Source of the DNA: Ceriagrion tenellum
Taxonomy: Eukaryota; Arthropoda; Insecta; Odonata; Coenagrionidae
Length of the DNA: 64,000 bases
Assembly (NCBI GenBank): GCA_963169105.1
Contig: OY720636.1
Location: 122,096,188 to 122,160,187, forward strand
Direction of reading: 5' to 3'
Position numbers and translations under genes: made by a program. The notes under the pieces are model-generated. The model was not told the DNA's origin. It was given only the letters and a program-made list of their open reading frames with translations, and did not search any database. Position 1 is the stretch's first letter. Every line of letters starts with the position of its first letter. Positions 1-11,900 of this stretch are shown here, one piece after another.

Positions 1-5
1 TTAGT

Positions 6-60
6 TCCATGATGTTAAATACTTAAGATATGTTATATCTTAAGTATTTAACATCATGGA
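6..60. repeat. Perfect 25-bp hairpin
   Basis: Arms 6-30 and 36-60 are perfectly complementary, with a five-base loop TGTTA. The sequence is AT-rich. It may be a tiny MITE, a fold-back remnant or a small-RNA precursor; nothing decides. Confidence 0.9.
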
Positions 61-1535
61 TTTACTTATATTTTAAATAATCAAGATATGTTGATACAGT
101 CTTACATTATCACACACTGAAGTAAAAAGTAACAATGAAAAAGCAAGTGATAGCAACTGAAGGAACTCTGAAAGAAAAAATTGTTTTTGTGGTATGCATT
201 AAAGCCTAGGTTTAGAGTCTCAGCTGAGTGACAACTTCCCTTAAAACTAATATCATCGGGCAAGTGTGAAAGTGTAAGATACTGAGTGAGTGGATCATAT
301 TTATATTGAGGAAAGTCATTCTATCCCAGTCATCTGCCATAAAAAAGGTAGTTCTTGAGAGATTTATCGTATACTTACCTAGTTTGCTTTTTTGTATGGT
401 AGTTTTATGACTTCAGCAAATATGAGGGTATTTCTTTTTCTTGTGATGCCTTTTATTACTAGGTTTATTAAAACTTGCATTAAACTATGCACAGTATTTT
501 GTGAAAAGGTGTCTTACATATCTCTGATTTAGGTTGTTTAGGTCACATGCAACTTGTTGTCAAGTTGTTTATTTTGAAAATAATGGCAGAATGAAAAGTG
601 CTGATTTTAAAATTCTATATTTATCTGTGTTATTTTTTATTTGGATTCTTTCATTTCTGCATTAAATTTTATTAGATGAGAATTTTTGCCAAATAAGATG
701 AAAATGAAATTTTATTGTGTCAAACTAGGAATTTCAGCTATTGTAGGTTTCCATGAAAACTGAATTATAAACATATTTATAGCTCCTTGACAATAGGTAT
801 CAGAGAAATTAATTTCTTCATCCCTATAGGTATTGTGCTATTTGATCAGTATAATTAACTGGTCATATAATGTAATCAATTATTTAAGGATTATCCTCTA
901 AATTATGTACAGCAGGAGATATCATCTGAAAATCCTATGTATATTGAAATATAGTTATCAATCACTACATTGACCAATCGAACTCAGAACTATATGAACT
1001 CAGACTGATCTAAACATTATAACCAGCTTACTCGGATCACTTGGTTTATCAATGCGAAATCGATTGAAATATTGATTTGAATCGGTTTATATCCATTTGA
1101 AATCTCAGACTGATAGAGAAAGTGGGCCGAGTTAGCCCACTTCTCATATCGATCTCACTAGCCCGTTGCATTTACCTTACCGAGCTGAACCAACTAAATC
1201 AACCTCAGTTCGAATGGTAAACCTAGTGAATGTGGTAACTATCTTCGTTTGTTACTAATTTGTCTTTGTAATTACATTGAGTTATCTAAGTTATTAATTG
1301 AATATCATCTAGTTTGTTCATAAAAATATTTATGTTATTCGTTTTATGAGCTCACTGACCAGATTTTGATTGATTTTAAGAAGTGATGGTACACATTTTT
1401 CCATTTCTCAATATGTTGCCTAGTTCTCAAGTTAAAGGAGTTGAAACATTGAAGTATTTGCGTATGCCCTGAGGTGCTTATTCAAGATATCTGCGTCGCC
1501 ACCCATGTCACATGTGTTCCTACTAATTGCCGCAT
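61..1535. other. AT-rich stretch without gene
   Basis: No exon or recognisable repeat except for a CpG-richer island at about 970-1260 listed separately. Short ORFs only. Confidence 0.6.
970..1217. repeat. Possible degenerate inverted-repeat element
   Basis: Starts CCAATCGAACTCAG near 974 and ends with CTCAGTTCGAATGG at 1217, approximate inverse of each other; an internal GAAGTGGGC-type hairpin lies near 1120-1143. The stretch is more CpG-rich than its surroundings, which fits a later insertion. Weak. Confidence 0.3.
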
Positions 1536-2195
1536 CTTTCATCTACATCTACATACTACCCCGTGAGCTACTGCCTGGGTGTAGGGCAGGGGGATGGTAG
1601 GTCACCAGCCGTGTAAAGATGTAAAATTTTTAGAGGTAAAATGGTGACTTATACTATGGGTATTTAGAGGAGATCAGTTTTTATTGTGGTCGCTTATTGT
1701 GTGTTGAAAGAACAAGTTTTTGTACCTTCTTATCTGTTCGGCAGAGTATCTCTCTTATTTTATCGCATCTGCCAGACCTAGAAATGTAGTGAGGCGTCAT
1801 GATGATATTCTTTGTGTCACTCTGAAACACACCAGTTCTGAATATCTCAAAGAGCCTAAGCCCAACGTGCCTCTGAGTCTCTATGGGCTCCCACCTTAAT
1901 CCCTCCAGCAGCTGTATGACACTCTATGTTCATTCATAGCAGTTTTTAACACAGCGTGCTACCTTTCTTTGAATTTTGTTAATTTTTTTGGTTAAATCTT
2001 TATGACCTGAGTCCCTAATGCTCGCAGCGTAATCGAGGTGTGGCCTAACCAGAGTGAAGTAGCATCTCTCTTTTACTTTTTCTTCCAAGGACCTTCCTAT
2101 TATATGCTTAACAAAACCTAGTTTCTATAATGCTGTGATGCATATGTTTTGTATGTGTTCCCCACGATATATTCTTTTATGAAGCTTAAGTCAAG
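1536..2195 (-). mobile_element. CR1/L2-like LINE, 3' end of reverse-transcriptase ORF and tail
   Basis: Minus-strand translation shows VKHIIGRSLEEKVKERCYF, then LVRPHLDYA and GLRWEPIETQR, the C-terminal end of a non-LTR reverse transcriptase, with stops. It ends in a 3' tail with a TAGATGTAGATG microsatellite (reverse complement at about 1540-1555). It is the same family as the copy at 23.05-24.36 kb, which reads VKHITGRSSNEKVKERCYF at the same place. 5'-truncated. Confidence 0.85.
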
Positions 2196-2645
2196 CTCAT
2201 GCTATTAAGTTCTCCTATGACCATGAGCTATTCTCTTGAGTAACATGCAAATTACTGTGGAAGTAATTAAAATGGGGCAATGTGTGCTTGATGCTAACTG
2301 ATGATGAATATCAGGTGATGAGTGGAATTTTGGAAAGCTTATCTTTATTTCTTTGAGACGTGTGTCGAAGAAGAGGCCTTTTGTTTATCTCCTGAGGTGT
2401 TCTTGATTCTTAAGAACCGTTCAGCCTGGTAATTGTGGAACTATCACCTCAGCCCTCATTGCTCTGCATACTTTGTTACCCTTCTTTGCTAAGCTTGGTA
2501 ATTCCTTGGCTGTGACTATTCCAACTACGTCAAAGGGATTACAGCAGACATGAGGAGCAACCTCAAAAGATTTTGGTTGATAATGAACCCCAAAAAAAAA
2601 TTACCTGTATTCACCTTGCAGTATCGACCATAGCCACTTCTCCCC

Positions 2646-2776
2646 ACCTGGACGAGACATTTTATATTAAATCTGCTATATGGGTCCGGAAAGGATTATG
2701 TCCTGCCCCCCTTTGGCATACAGCTACGGATGGTATTCCTGCCTACCCCTAGCATAAATCCTGGCTATGCCCATGG
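2646..2776. repeat. Dispersed repeat, copy 1
   Basis: Shares GAGACATTT..AAATCTGCTATA and the terminal GCATAAATCCTGGCTATGCC-type end with 26718-26886, where it lies in the opposite orientation. No coding capacity; probably a SINE or MITE fragment. Confidence 0.55.
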
Positions 2777-2802
2777 TATCTATCTAGGATTTTTTTATAT
2801 GA

Positions 2803-3474
2803 AGGAGATACCAATATATTATCAAGAATGACTGCGACCCTATTGCTACAATACAGAAGAAGAGAGTTACGTTTTCTGATTTAATTTCTACACCCTGTGG
2901 CAACGAGAAGCCGATAATTTCACGGCCAACGAACGGATCAAGATCAGATCCTGCCAACGTCACTACGCTTCGTTCAGGAAAAAATCTTCATGCTCCTTCC
3001 AATGTGTCTGTTTTTAACAGTGATGCTTCCTCATCCGGGAGCCAGCCTCATCATGTAAACTGTGATAGTGAAATTTCAGGCGATTCTCATGATACCATTG
3101 CTCCCGAGATTTCTGCTAGTGTACCCGGCCCTGTACCAGTACCTGGCATAAATTCGTCCAGAAGTGACAGTGAAACGATGGCTAGTGGTGATGATAATTT
3201 CATAGTTCACACTCGCTAGAGGAAAAATAAGAGAAAACCCATCAAAGGAAGCGCTGATGCTGGCAACTCTAATGTGCATAAACTCTTGGGTGTTCAGCGC
3301 AAGAGTAATTTACACGTCTGGCGTTTTCATCGGTATACGGCCGTTGATGACATACGGAAGTATTTGAGTGACAAATTTACAGGTGAGGTAAAGATTGAAA
3401 AACTAACAGATACCAAGGGAAACTATGCATCTTTTTGCATATCAGCCGACAGCCATACCTTATGGATTCTTTGA
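2803..3474 (+). mobile_element. Non-LTR retrotransposon ORF1 fragment, one premature stop
   Basis: One frame is open from 2803 to the TGA at 3472-3474, broken only by a TAG at 3217-3219. The first two thirds are Ser/Pro/Asp-rich; the last part (LHVWRFHRYTAVDDIRKYL, then EKLTDTKGNYASFCISADS) resembles the C-terminal nucleic-acid-binding domain of CR1/Jockey-type ORF1 proteins. The sequence is truncated at a pogo-like terminus at 3487. CpG content is high, so the insertion is fairly young or unmethylated. Family assignment from pattern only. Confidence 0.6.
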
Positions 3475-3484
3475 GGAATCCAGC

Positions 3485-5054
3485 TACAGTAAAACCTCGT
3501 TAATACGAAATTGAAGGGACCAAAAAAATTGGACTTTGAATTATCTGGGTTCGAATTAACCGTACTTTCCGAAAATAAACAAATTTATTCTGTATTTTCT
3601 AGAAAATCATTGTAAAACTACATTTTCTATCAACAGGCACAGAATACACGCTATTCAGAGTAGCTGATGACCACAATTCTTCAATCTCGTAGGAATAAAA
3701 TACTTCGAGGTTATCCGACTTAAGATAATTTGGACAAGTACACTTTTCTTTAGATGCGATCGCACGAAAAAAAAAAAAGATCTTCGGGCATGAATCTGCA
3801 TCCGGTGATTCACCTGTCTATTGTTTCCAACATCCAACAATGGCGCTGCGTGTTGTGTCAGCCCGCAGATATTGAAACACCTGCCACGTACGTCCATTAC
3901 GACAATTTCCTGCCTCACTGAATTTTTCACCCGTCAATCACCTCAATCTTCACACAAATTGAACCGCGGGTACAGTCGGCTTGAGTAAATTTGACGAGAT
4001 CATTTTTCAACGTACAGAAGAGGCAATCTTCTGCGTCCACATTTCATGCTTCATAATCCAAGTTCTTGGCAAAAGGAGCACCGTGCATCGACCTAATAGC
4101 ACAGCTTATCCATCCTTACCATCGGTGTGATGCTCCATGGACCTGTACTGGGTCTCAATCGGTCAAGAAAGTTCCCATGCTTTCCGATAATGTATTACGT
4201 GTTCTTCCCTTTTGGATGGAGAGAACGGTAGAGCCGTAGAGCATCAACTGAAGGTCAGATAGGGTCTTCCCTCCCTCCCTGAGGACGGAAACCCAGGAAA
4301 AAATTATGACGCAGTTTCGGAAACTCTCCCCTCATAAGCAGTCCCTTCTCCCTCCCGTACCTAGTGATTCACAAGAAGTGTGGGGGAAGAGCACTTACAT
4401 GATAAAAAAATACAGAGAAAGTTGGCAATAAAGCTCTTCAGCCACTAGGGGAAGACACAGGAATCTGAGGAACAAAGCAAAGTAAGTTAGAGAGGTGGTT
4501 TTCTGATAATGCACATGCTTAACCAGGAAAACAGATCAAGATCGTCTCTCTGGACTACTCCACCATGTCTATTTCAGATGAATGGAATTAAAAATTTTAC
4601 CTTGTCTGCATGATGATACATATGTTGTAAGTCAGCGAAAAATTCCAGTAGAATCCCAAAGATTGAGTTCGATATTCTGTCAAAAATGGCATTTATGATT
4701 TTGCAAAAAACTTCGTCATATTTCCAAAGAATATATTGAAGATTTTTTTGGTAAAGTTTTATTGGAAATGAAAATGGTTATAAATGTTTGAATGACCATT
4801 CTAGCTACCAGCTGCCTAAAAACATTACAAAAGTTATTTTTTGGAAAAAATGAATCAATAGTCGTTTGTTTACTTATCTTTTCGTAGAGTTCGTACACAT
4901 GTTTACACAGAATGCTCAAGGCTTGGGAAAGATTTTCATCAGAATTTAGTCTTTCTCGTAGTGCCATCTCCACCGTCGAGATGGCAGAAAATGCCTCTTT
5001 ACGAGTCACTCTAGTATTTATTAGCTGCTCTTCGGACTCCTCCATCCGAAGCAC
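3485..5054 (-). mobile_element. pogo/Tigger-like DNA transposon remnant
   Basis: A terminus-like sequence starts at 3487 right after a TA dinucleotide (CAGTAAAACCTCGTTAATAC), in the style of pogo/Tigger inverted repeats. At 4716-5054 the minus strand encodes EESEEQLINTRVTRKEAFSA and later KQTTIDSFFPK, the typical C-terminal tail of CENP-B/Tigger transposases. The DDE core and the other terminal repeat were not found, and the part at 3520-4700 is not readable as transposase, so two different insertions may be involved. Confidence 0.5.
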
Positions 5055-5439
5055 TTACTTTCTTCAACTTACTTGGGCTTTCTTCAAAAATGAGAAATTT
5101 GAAATCAGGAAAATTTATACAATCAGGAAGTGTCTCACCAAAAATAATAACTTAAACTTCCAATCCTTATAATATGTTGTTTTTTTGTCTTGTGTGAAGG
5201 AAGGGTAATCAATTTTTTCTTGCATTAATTTTTCTATTCTTGTCTTTAAATGCTGGTAGTCTTCATTTGTTGTTTGCCCTCATAAATTTTTCCTGAGTCC
5301 ATTCATGTGCTCAGCTGCTAGCTGCTCTAAGTTCACCAGACCACAAATAGAGAAATATTGCTGAAGAAAAAAATTGGCACTTGATACATATTTATGATCC
5401 AGTAAGTGGTGGACATTAAATTTTCAGGATTTTATATAC

Positions 5440-5445
5440 TTTATT
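5440..5445 (-). terminator. Candidate poly(A) signal of Patsas
   Basis: AATAAA on the minus strand about 300 bases beyond the Patsas stop codon, in an AT-rich stretch. It is the first canonical hexamer I found downstream; actual cleavage is not shown by sequence. Confidence 0.4.
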
Positions 5446-5741
5446 AATTCATATAAAATTTTTAAAATTACAATCAACAAAAGGTCAAGAGAGGATGGAG
5501 TCATAAAAATTGCAGATAAACATTGGCAAGATTCACAAATATTCTCATTCTTATAAAGGTTATGCTCATAGAGCTGAAGTATATGGCATTTATGTTGTGC
5601 ACATCAGCATGGACTTAGCAAGAAAACTGGCCAAAGCTAGTGAAACTCATGCATTTCATTGTTGCACTTTGATGCATTTAAAAATGCAAATTATTCTCAA
5701 AAATGGGAAAAATGGAATTTCTGAGAAAATGAATTTTTTAA

Positions 5742-5933
5742 TCAAATATTATCTTCCAGTAACACATCTTCCTCGTGGTTCAATGGTGCTGAGCACAGGA
5801 AGAACTCTAGAAGATTTAATATAGGTCCTCTGGACCAAGGGTTGCTATAACGACCTCTCTTGTCTCGGAGATATGGATAGCGCTTGTAATTAAACATTTC
5901 ATTTGTTGTTAGATTCATGGCAGCATGCAAGAC
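5742..5933 (-). CDS. Patsas: Patsas exon 10 (cytosolic C-terminus and stop)
   Basis: Residues 471-533 and TGA (5742-5744). It contains NLTTNEMFNYKRYPYLRD, then SRGPILNLLEFF, and an acidic tail. This is the conserved post-transmembrane (TTxE-like) region of DHHC enzymes. The acceptor is TCGACAG. Confidence 0.95.
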   Translation of the reverse strand, partial: VLHAAMNLTTNEMFNYKRYPYLRDKRGRYSNPWSRGPILNLLEFFLCSAPLNHEEDVLLEDNI

Positions 5934-8900
5934 CTGTCGATTAAAAATATAATCATCAGTAAAGTTTATCATTGGCACCAAACTTATCACTAATATCATT
6001 AAAATTTTGTTCTGAGAAGAAGCATGATTAGAAAATAAGAGTTTAGCCCATGAAGAAGTAAAGGATAAAAGAATTGTATTCCTTCACATTCAAGGAGGTC
6101 AGAAAGTGGTGTGAGAAAATTTTGCAGCAAGTTTTGAGAACTGTGTTTAATACTTACCGATGTACATGCCAGAATCCACCCAAGACCACAGAAAAATAAA
6201 GCCTCTAAGAGACCAAGAATGTAGAGGACCTCCCATCCTTCAATTGTTATACAGTAGCAGGCAAAGTATATCGTAAATGAACAATTTATCGCTATACTCA
6301 TCACAAATAACAGGAACCACATCCTAGAATGCAGAAATAGATCTATTACAAATACTTTTTTATTTAAAATTAGTGTGTTTTGCACACAAAAGGATTTTTG
6401 TGAGCAAAAGGTTAGACATAGCTGCAAGCATTATTGTGAAAAAGAGAAGAAAGTCACATAAATATAAAATACATGATAATCAATATATTTTTGCCATGCA
6501 GCATGGTAATATCTGTTAATTTCATGGACTTTCCCTGCAAGCAATCATATTACTACTTCCCTTTCTTTTCAGATTATCGAAAGGTAAACATAAAAAGGAT
6601 AAAGTAAATGCAATTCTACTTGTAATATTTGGTATCAGTAAGTTTTCTTATCTGCCATTCTGTCTTATTTGTTCTTTTTCAAAAATAAATCCATTAGGCC
6701 TTTAGGGAATAGGTAATTTCAGAATTTATTCATCTCATAATTACCAATTAAACAATATAGCTGGACCAATGAAGAAGGATGGAAAAACAGAAATCAATCA
6801 ATTTAAAATACCTACTTTGGGAAACATCTCTACTTTTGTCTTCCTTTAAGTAGTCTCTTGCAAAGCTACAAGCTCATTTTTCCATAGTTAATACACTGTT
6901 CAAGATTCATCTTCTGAGACATTAAACACCTGTCAAATATCATGCTCTTTCCTCTATTTCCTTTTGTTATTCGTGAATAAAATAACATGCCATTTTTAAG
7001 GGAAAGGAATTGATTATGCAAAGAGAGGTGAATAAGTTCATTTCTAGTGGATGTATTTTTAATGGATAGACCAGAGTAACATTACTTTTTTGCAATACCA
7101 TTACTTCAGTCTCTTGAAAGCATCATTATTATGCATTGCAATTTTCCTTTATTTCTTATGTATTATCATTAACAGATTATGGGTTGCATTAGAGTCTCCA
7201 TCCAGATAAACTGACAAGGATGAATTAAAATCTGATATTAGTCAGTAATGTATATTTACCTGTTTCTCAGTCCCACACAATTATAAATGAAAGGGCAATG
7301 GTGGTCAAAATATTGAACACAACGGTTACAAATGCGGCAGTGCTTGGCCCTCAATGGACGGAGACATCGGCATGTATGACATAGTCTTGAGAGAACCACA
7401 TTGCGTTTCTTCCATTTGTCATAATAAGGAATCTGTAAATGGCAGGGAGGATTAATTATTTTTTATACATATGTATTAATAGATTTTATGTATTTACACC
7501 AGAAATCTTAAACTGACTTGGGAAAGTTCCAGATGAGAAAAACCTATTGAACTCTTGTATTATGATTAGGTATTTATTTTTAACTGGAGAGGTAAAAGTA
7601 AGAACTAAGATGATATGTACATAGATCCATTCATACAGGAGAGAATCTGACTTCTCATTTCTCATATAAGTTTTTTTTTACCAAGAGGATAGTGACCATT
7701 TTGTCACCCAATGATGCTTAGTGATAAGGTAACCTACCTTATCACTAAGGTTATTGAATAAGTGATTGGTTGGTGACATATAACTGTAAGGAATGTTTTC
7801 ATTGGCGAAAATTTAACTAATCTGAAGTTAAAATATAGTCTCTTAAGTTATCAAAATTATCTAATTCATTCTACTGAATAATGTTTATTTTGAAAGCTAA
7901 AAACGAAAACCAGTTTTGTGGGGGGATGAGGAAGTAACTCTGAGCATATTTTCCGTAGGGAGCTTGAGCAGAAATTTTTTCCAGTACCAATAGAGACCAT
8001 ATTCAAAATTTTATTTGAAATAACTACCATGTGCCTACGTGAAAAATTTCAACATAAATGACTCTTACTTCTAATTTTCTACTAGGTGCTAAATAGAAAG
8101 CAGTGATTTGGGAGCATGAACCCTATTGGAACCCCAACCTTCCCTCCAGAGCTCTAGGACTGTATTGAGGTTTATTAGGTGTCATACATAGGTCTCTAGC
8201 AGTGTGAAAAATCGTATGCAGTAAGTGGTATGCTACACGCACAGATAAGCTTTAATATAAAATTCAATGTGATACACTGAATGCAGATAGTAAGTAAAAG
8301 CCATTATTCACACATAGAAAGGTTAGGGTACGAAATACCCCAACTGATATCTACATGAAATGCTAACATTGATCATTTAGTTTTTATACAAGCCAGAAAA
8401 GGCCAACGTAAAATTTCTCATTCACAGCCATTGCTCAGGTCGCCTAGGAAATATGTTATTATCAAAATTGGACAAACACTGATAATTCTTTAAAAACTTT
8501 CTTCCTGCTGTCCAACAGTGACCATTTCAACCCTATACCTTGATTGCTAGTGAATTTAAAAAATACAAAAAAGAAGCCTCGGCATTAATCCCAATGCTTT
8601 TATAATGGAAGTAAAATATAAGGGCCCAGAGGCCTTTTTTTATGTAGCCTTTGGCACTCCTTAGTACATAAGATAGAATCATGGAAAATTTCAGGTCAAT
8701 CGGTTCAGCAGTTTTCAAAGAGAAGGGTAGTGAACATACTCATTGACATACACTGATGCTTTTTTATATGTTAGGATATGTTTAACAGTGTCCTGATATA
8801 AACCTTTTAGTTGTTCTTTGTAAATGTTTGTTTTCATGTTTTATTTGTTATTATAAATGGCATTTACACATATATAAGGCATGGTGAAGAGAATGGTATG

Positions 8901-11900
8901 ACCAAATGGATGTATCCTTTGAGTTAGACTGCGATCATTGCATAACTTAATGTGTGGGTTGCCTACATACTAAGGGCCTACTTGGGACCCTTTGTCCAAC
9001 TTTGGGGCCACTGAGGCCTTTTCTTGAAGTCCATGGCCATTTCAGTGCACTCAATTACCTAAGTGCAAAACTTCAAAACAAAGCTATTCCCAGTGCTCAC
9101 ATGAAAAGCAGACAGAGTGTATCAGACTAAAAATATGCTATTTTATTTTAATAGATTAGGTGGTGGATGAAATGCTCTTTTAATGGCATCAATCGTATGT
9201 TTTAAGCTTCTCCAATGAAGGACAGAAACTGAAATTACAACCAAAAGAGTGAGATTTAAAAAATACTTTTATAATTTGCATTCTCATTGCATTATTTTAC
9301 AGAACAGATTTCACTTTAAAACATTATAAAGTTGGTCAGACTTCAAAAATTGAATGAACTGCTTTGATAAGTGGACAGTATCGATGCATAAATCATTGGC
9401 TTGGATTTTTTTTATCCATGGATAAATTAGCACATTGTCTTTAAAGATTGAGTTTTGAGAAGATCTACTTTATTAGAATAAATAAAAGGACATCATATTA
9501 ATACATTAGTATTTCATAGCATACATTTGAAGAAAAAATTATTTTTTGATCAGCAGTAGTAGAAGACTTCCCCAAGTCCCTTACCTGTTTAATAGCTCTG
9601 TGGTAACCATCTGTATTGAGGGCAACATATCCTGGATCCCGACGGTTGGCAATGATCCAACTTAGCCACATAACAACATTCCAATATATGAAACAATAGT
9701 GGGATCCACGTAGAATATTCCAGGTGACAGGAGCACACTAGAAAAAGGAAGTCACCTTAAGCTGATTTTTCAAATCATTACGCCCTGCTCAAAATCTTAT
9801 AGAAATTTCTATATAGCATAAATCAATTATCCAATTTTAAGATTATTTATACAGTTATTTACTTACTACAAAGTCAAATTAATGGGAAGCAGAGTCCTAA
9901 ATTAATTAAATTTTCCAGTGCCTAATACAACTCTTCACTCATACAAAGTAAAATGGGAAGTAGATGGTCATTTCCACTGACATAAAGACCAATTGTTGCC
10001 TTATTATGGTATCAATTATCCAATACCGATGCGTCAAAGTTAATTATGGAGCTTTGATAAATCAATACACAGCTCAACTCTTGGGTGAGATCAGAGATAG
10101 CCAACTACCAGATTTCTAAAGTAAAGAAGTACTTTAGTATTTTTATGATAAATGGAAAGTAAGTTGATGGTCTCATCTAATTTGGAAATAAAATTAATGA
10201 GAGGTAAGATTCTTAGGTCGATGATTTCATGGAAAATTCAAATAAATTAAGTTTATTTCACTCAAACCAGCCTCTCACGGTGGATTACTTCACTTAGAAC
10301 CATTAAATGGTACTGTCCCAATCTCATGAATTGTTAAATATGATGTACCCATGAAGCCACTCAGGCAAAATGGAGAGGTCCTGATTTTGATAAGCACTGA
10401 AGTTCCATACTCACTTCAGGCTCCATAAAATTTGGCATTTTTATGATACTATGCATACCTCGGCAATATTAAGGCAATTCATTTAATTTTGTTCGTGATT
10501 AATTACTGGCTGATGCTGAGCATAGTTTAAATTAGGAACTGCAAATATAAGAGGGTTATAAGCCAGGGATCTATTTTCCTATGTTTCCGGGAACATATTA
10601 ATGTTTGTTAAAAAAGCACCACATGGATAACACCCTTGTGGTGGCTTGCAGGGTAATAAGTAGATGTAGATTTGCAGGGTAATAAGTAGATTACACCAGT
10701 CTCTCTATTACCAGAAGCAAATTCTTTACTTCATGGGTCAAGAGCTTTCTCATTTGCCTGACTACAGTCTGTATCTGAAGCTATGAAGTATGGAAGCTAT
10801 GTAAGTTGCCTTCTTCAATTTAGTTAATGCATCATCTAGGTTACATGGCAACTGTCCAATGCTCAATTAGAGGAAAATCAAAAAAGTATCATCCAGCCAC
10901 TGAGTTTTGACCTTCATGCCCTAGATATTGGTTGTGGGTAGCTCATTTCCAATGAGGAAATTAGGTGAGATTAAGAGGCAAGTTATCAACGTGCATTTGT
11001 AAAATAGAGAATATTTGGTTATATATAACTGTAAGGACGTTTTTAATTAGGGTAAATTTAACTAATCTGACTTTAAAATGTAGTCTTTCAAGTTATCAAA
11101 ATTGTAATCTGAAGTTGAAATAGTCTTTCAAGTTATCAAAATTATAACCAATCAACAGAAAGTAATTTTTTTCATACAAGAAGTTTATGGCTTCTGAAAA
11201 TTATTTTACATCTATATAGGTACCAAGAAAGGCTTCATGTTTTAGCAAGATTCTCATGAATTAACTGATGAAAACCATATGTTTTGATTGGCAGGAATTA
11301 ATACACATTCCATGTTACATGGTGCTCTAGTGGTGACATACTGTACACAACAGGGTCTAAATGGAAGGTATTTTCTTTTAATCAGCCTTATGAAACAAAC
11401 TACCAAGTTCAACAAGTAATTACAGTATCCAAGTTCTGATGAGTGCATGATTTAAGGCACTTTTGCTAGAGCTTATTTTATAACATCTCATCTATTCTTG
11501 AATTAATTTTTCATTTTGAGATGTGATTATACAAGGGTACAGTTTTATTGGGAACAAATGGTTATAAGAGGCAGTACTCTAAAAATAAATGACAGCTCAG
11601 TTTTCATGCAAAGCAAATAGAGATAGGTGCATAATTTAGCTTTAGTTTTATCAAATGTTCCCATTAAGCTATGCTTGGAATATTCAAATATGCATGAAGG
11701 ATAGAGTAACTTAAGTGCTTAGTGAGTGTAATAAACTTCTGATTACCCGTAAAAGATACATGGGATAGCCCCAAAGTAACACTGAACACATGAACAAGAG
11801 AAGAGGTCCTTTGGAGTTTCCAGCACCTCCAAAAAGAAGCGCCCTGAAAAAGTCAACAATAATTTCCTAGAAAGTTCCATGTCTTAAGAAGTAATTACTA

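Larger units (their letters stand above)
5934..9584. other. Patsas introns 9, 8 and 7 outside exons
   Basis: CpG-poor, AT-rich intron sequence around exons 8 and 9. It holds a hairpin at 7717-7749, a dispersed repeat at about 7771-7865, and near 8670-8725 a degraded repeat with the motif GTCAATCGGTTCAGCAGTTT also seen in looser form near 62010. No further exon. Confidence 0.6.

Noticed and set aside
5999..6427. 142-codon minus ORF read as a separate membrane protein
   Set aside because: Only 6158-6323 is real: it is exon 9 of Patsas. The extensions are intron sequence beyond clear splice sites.
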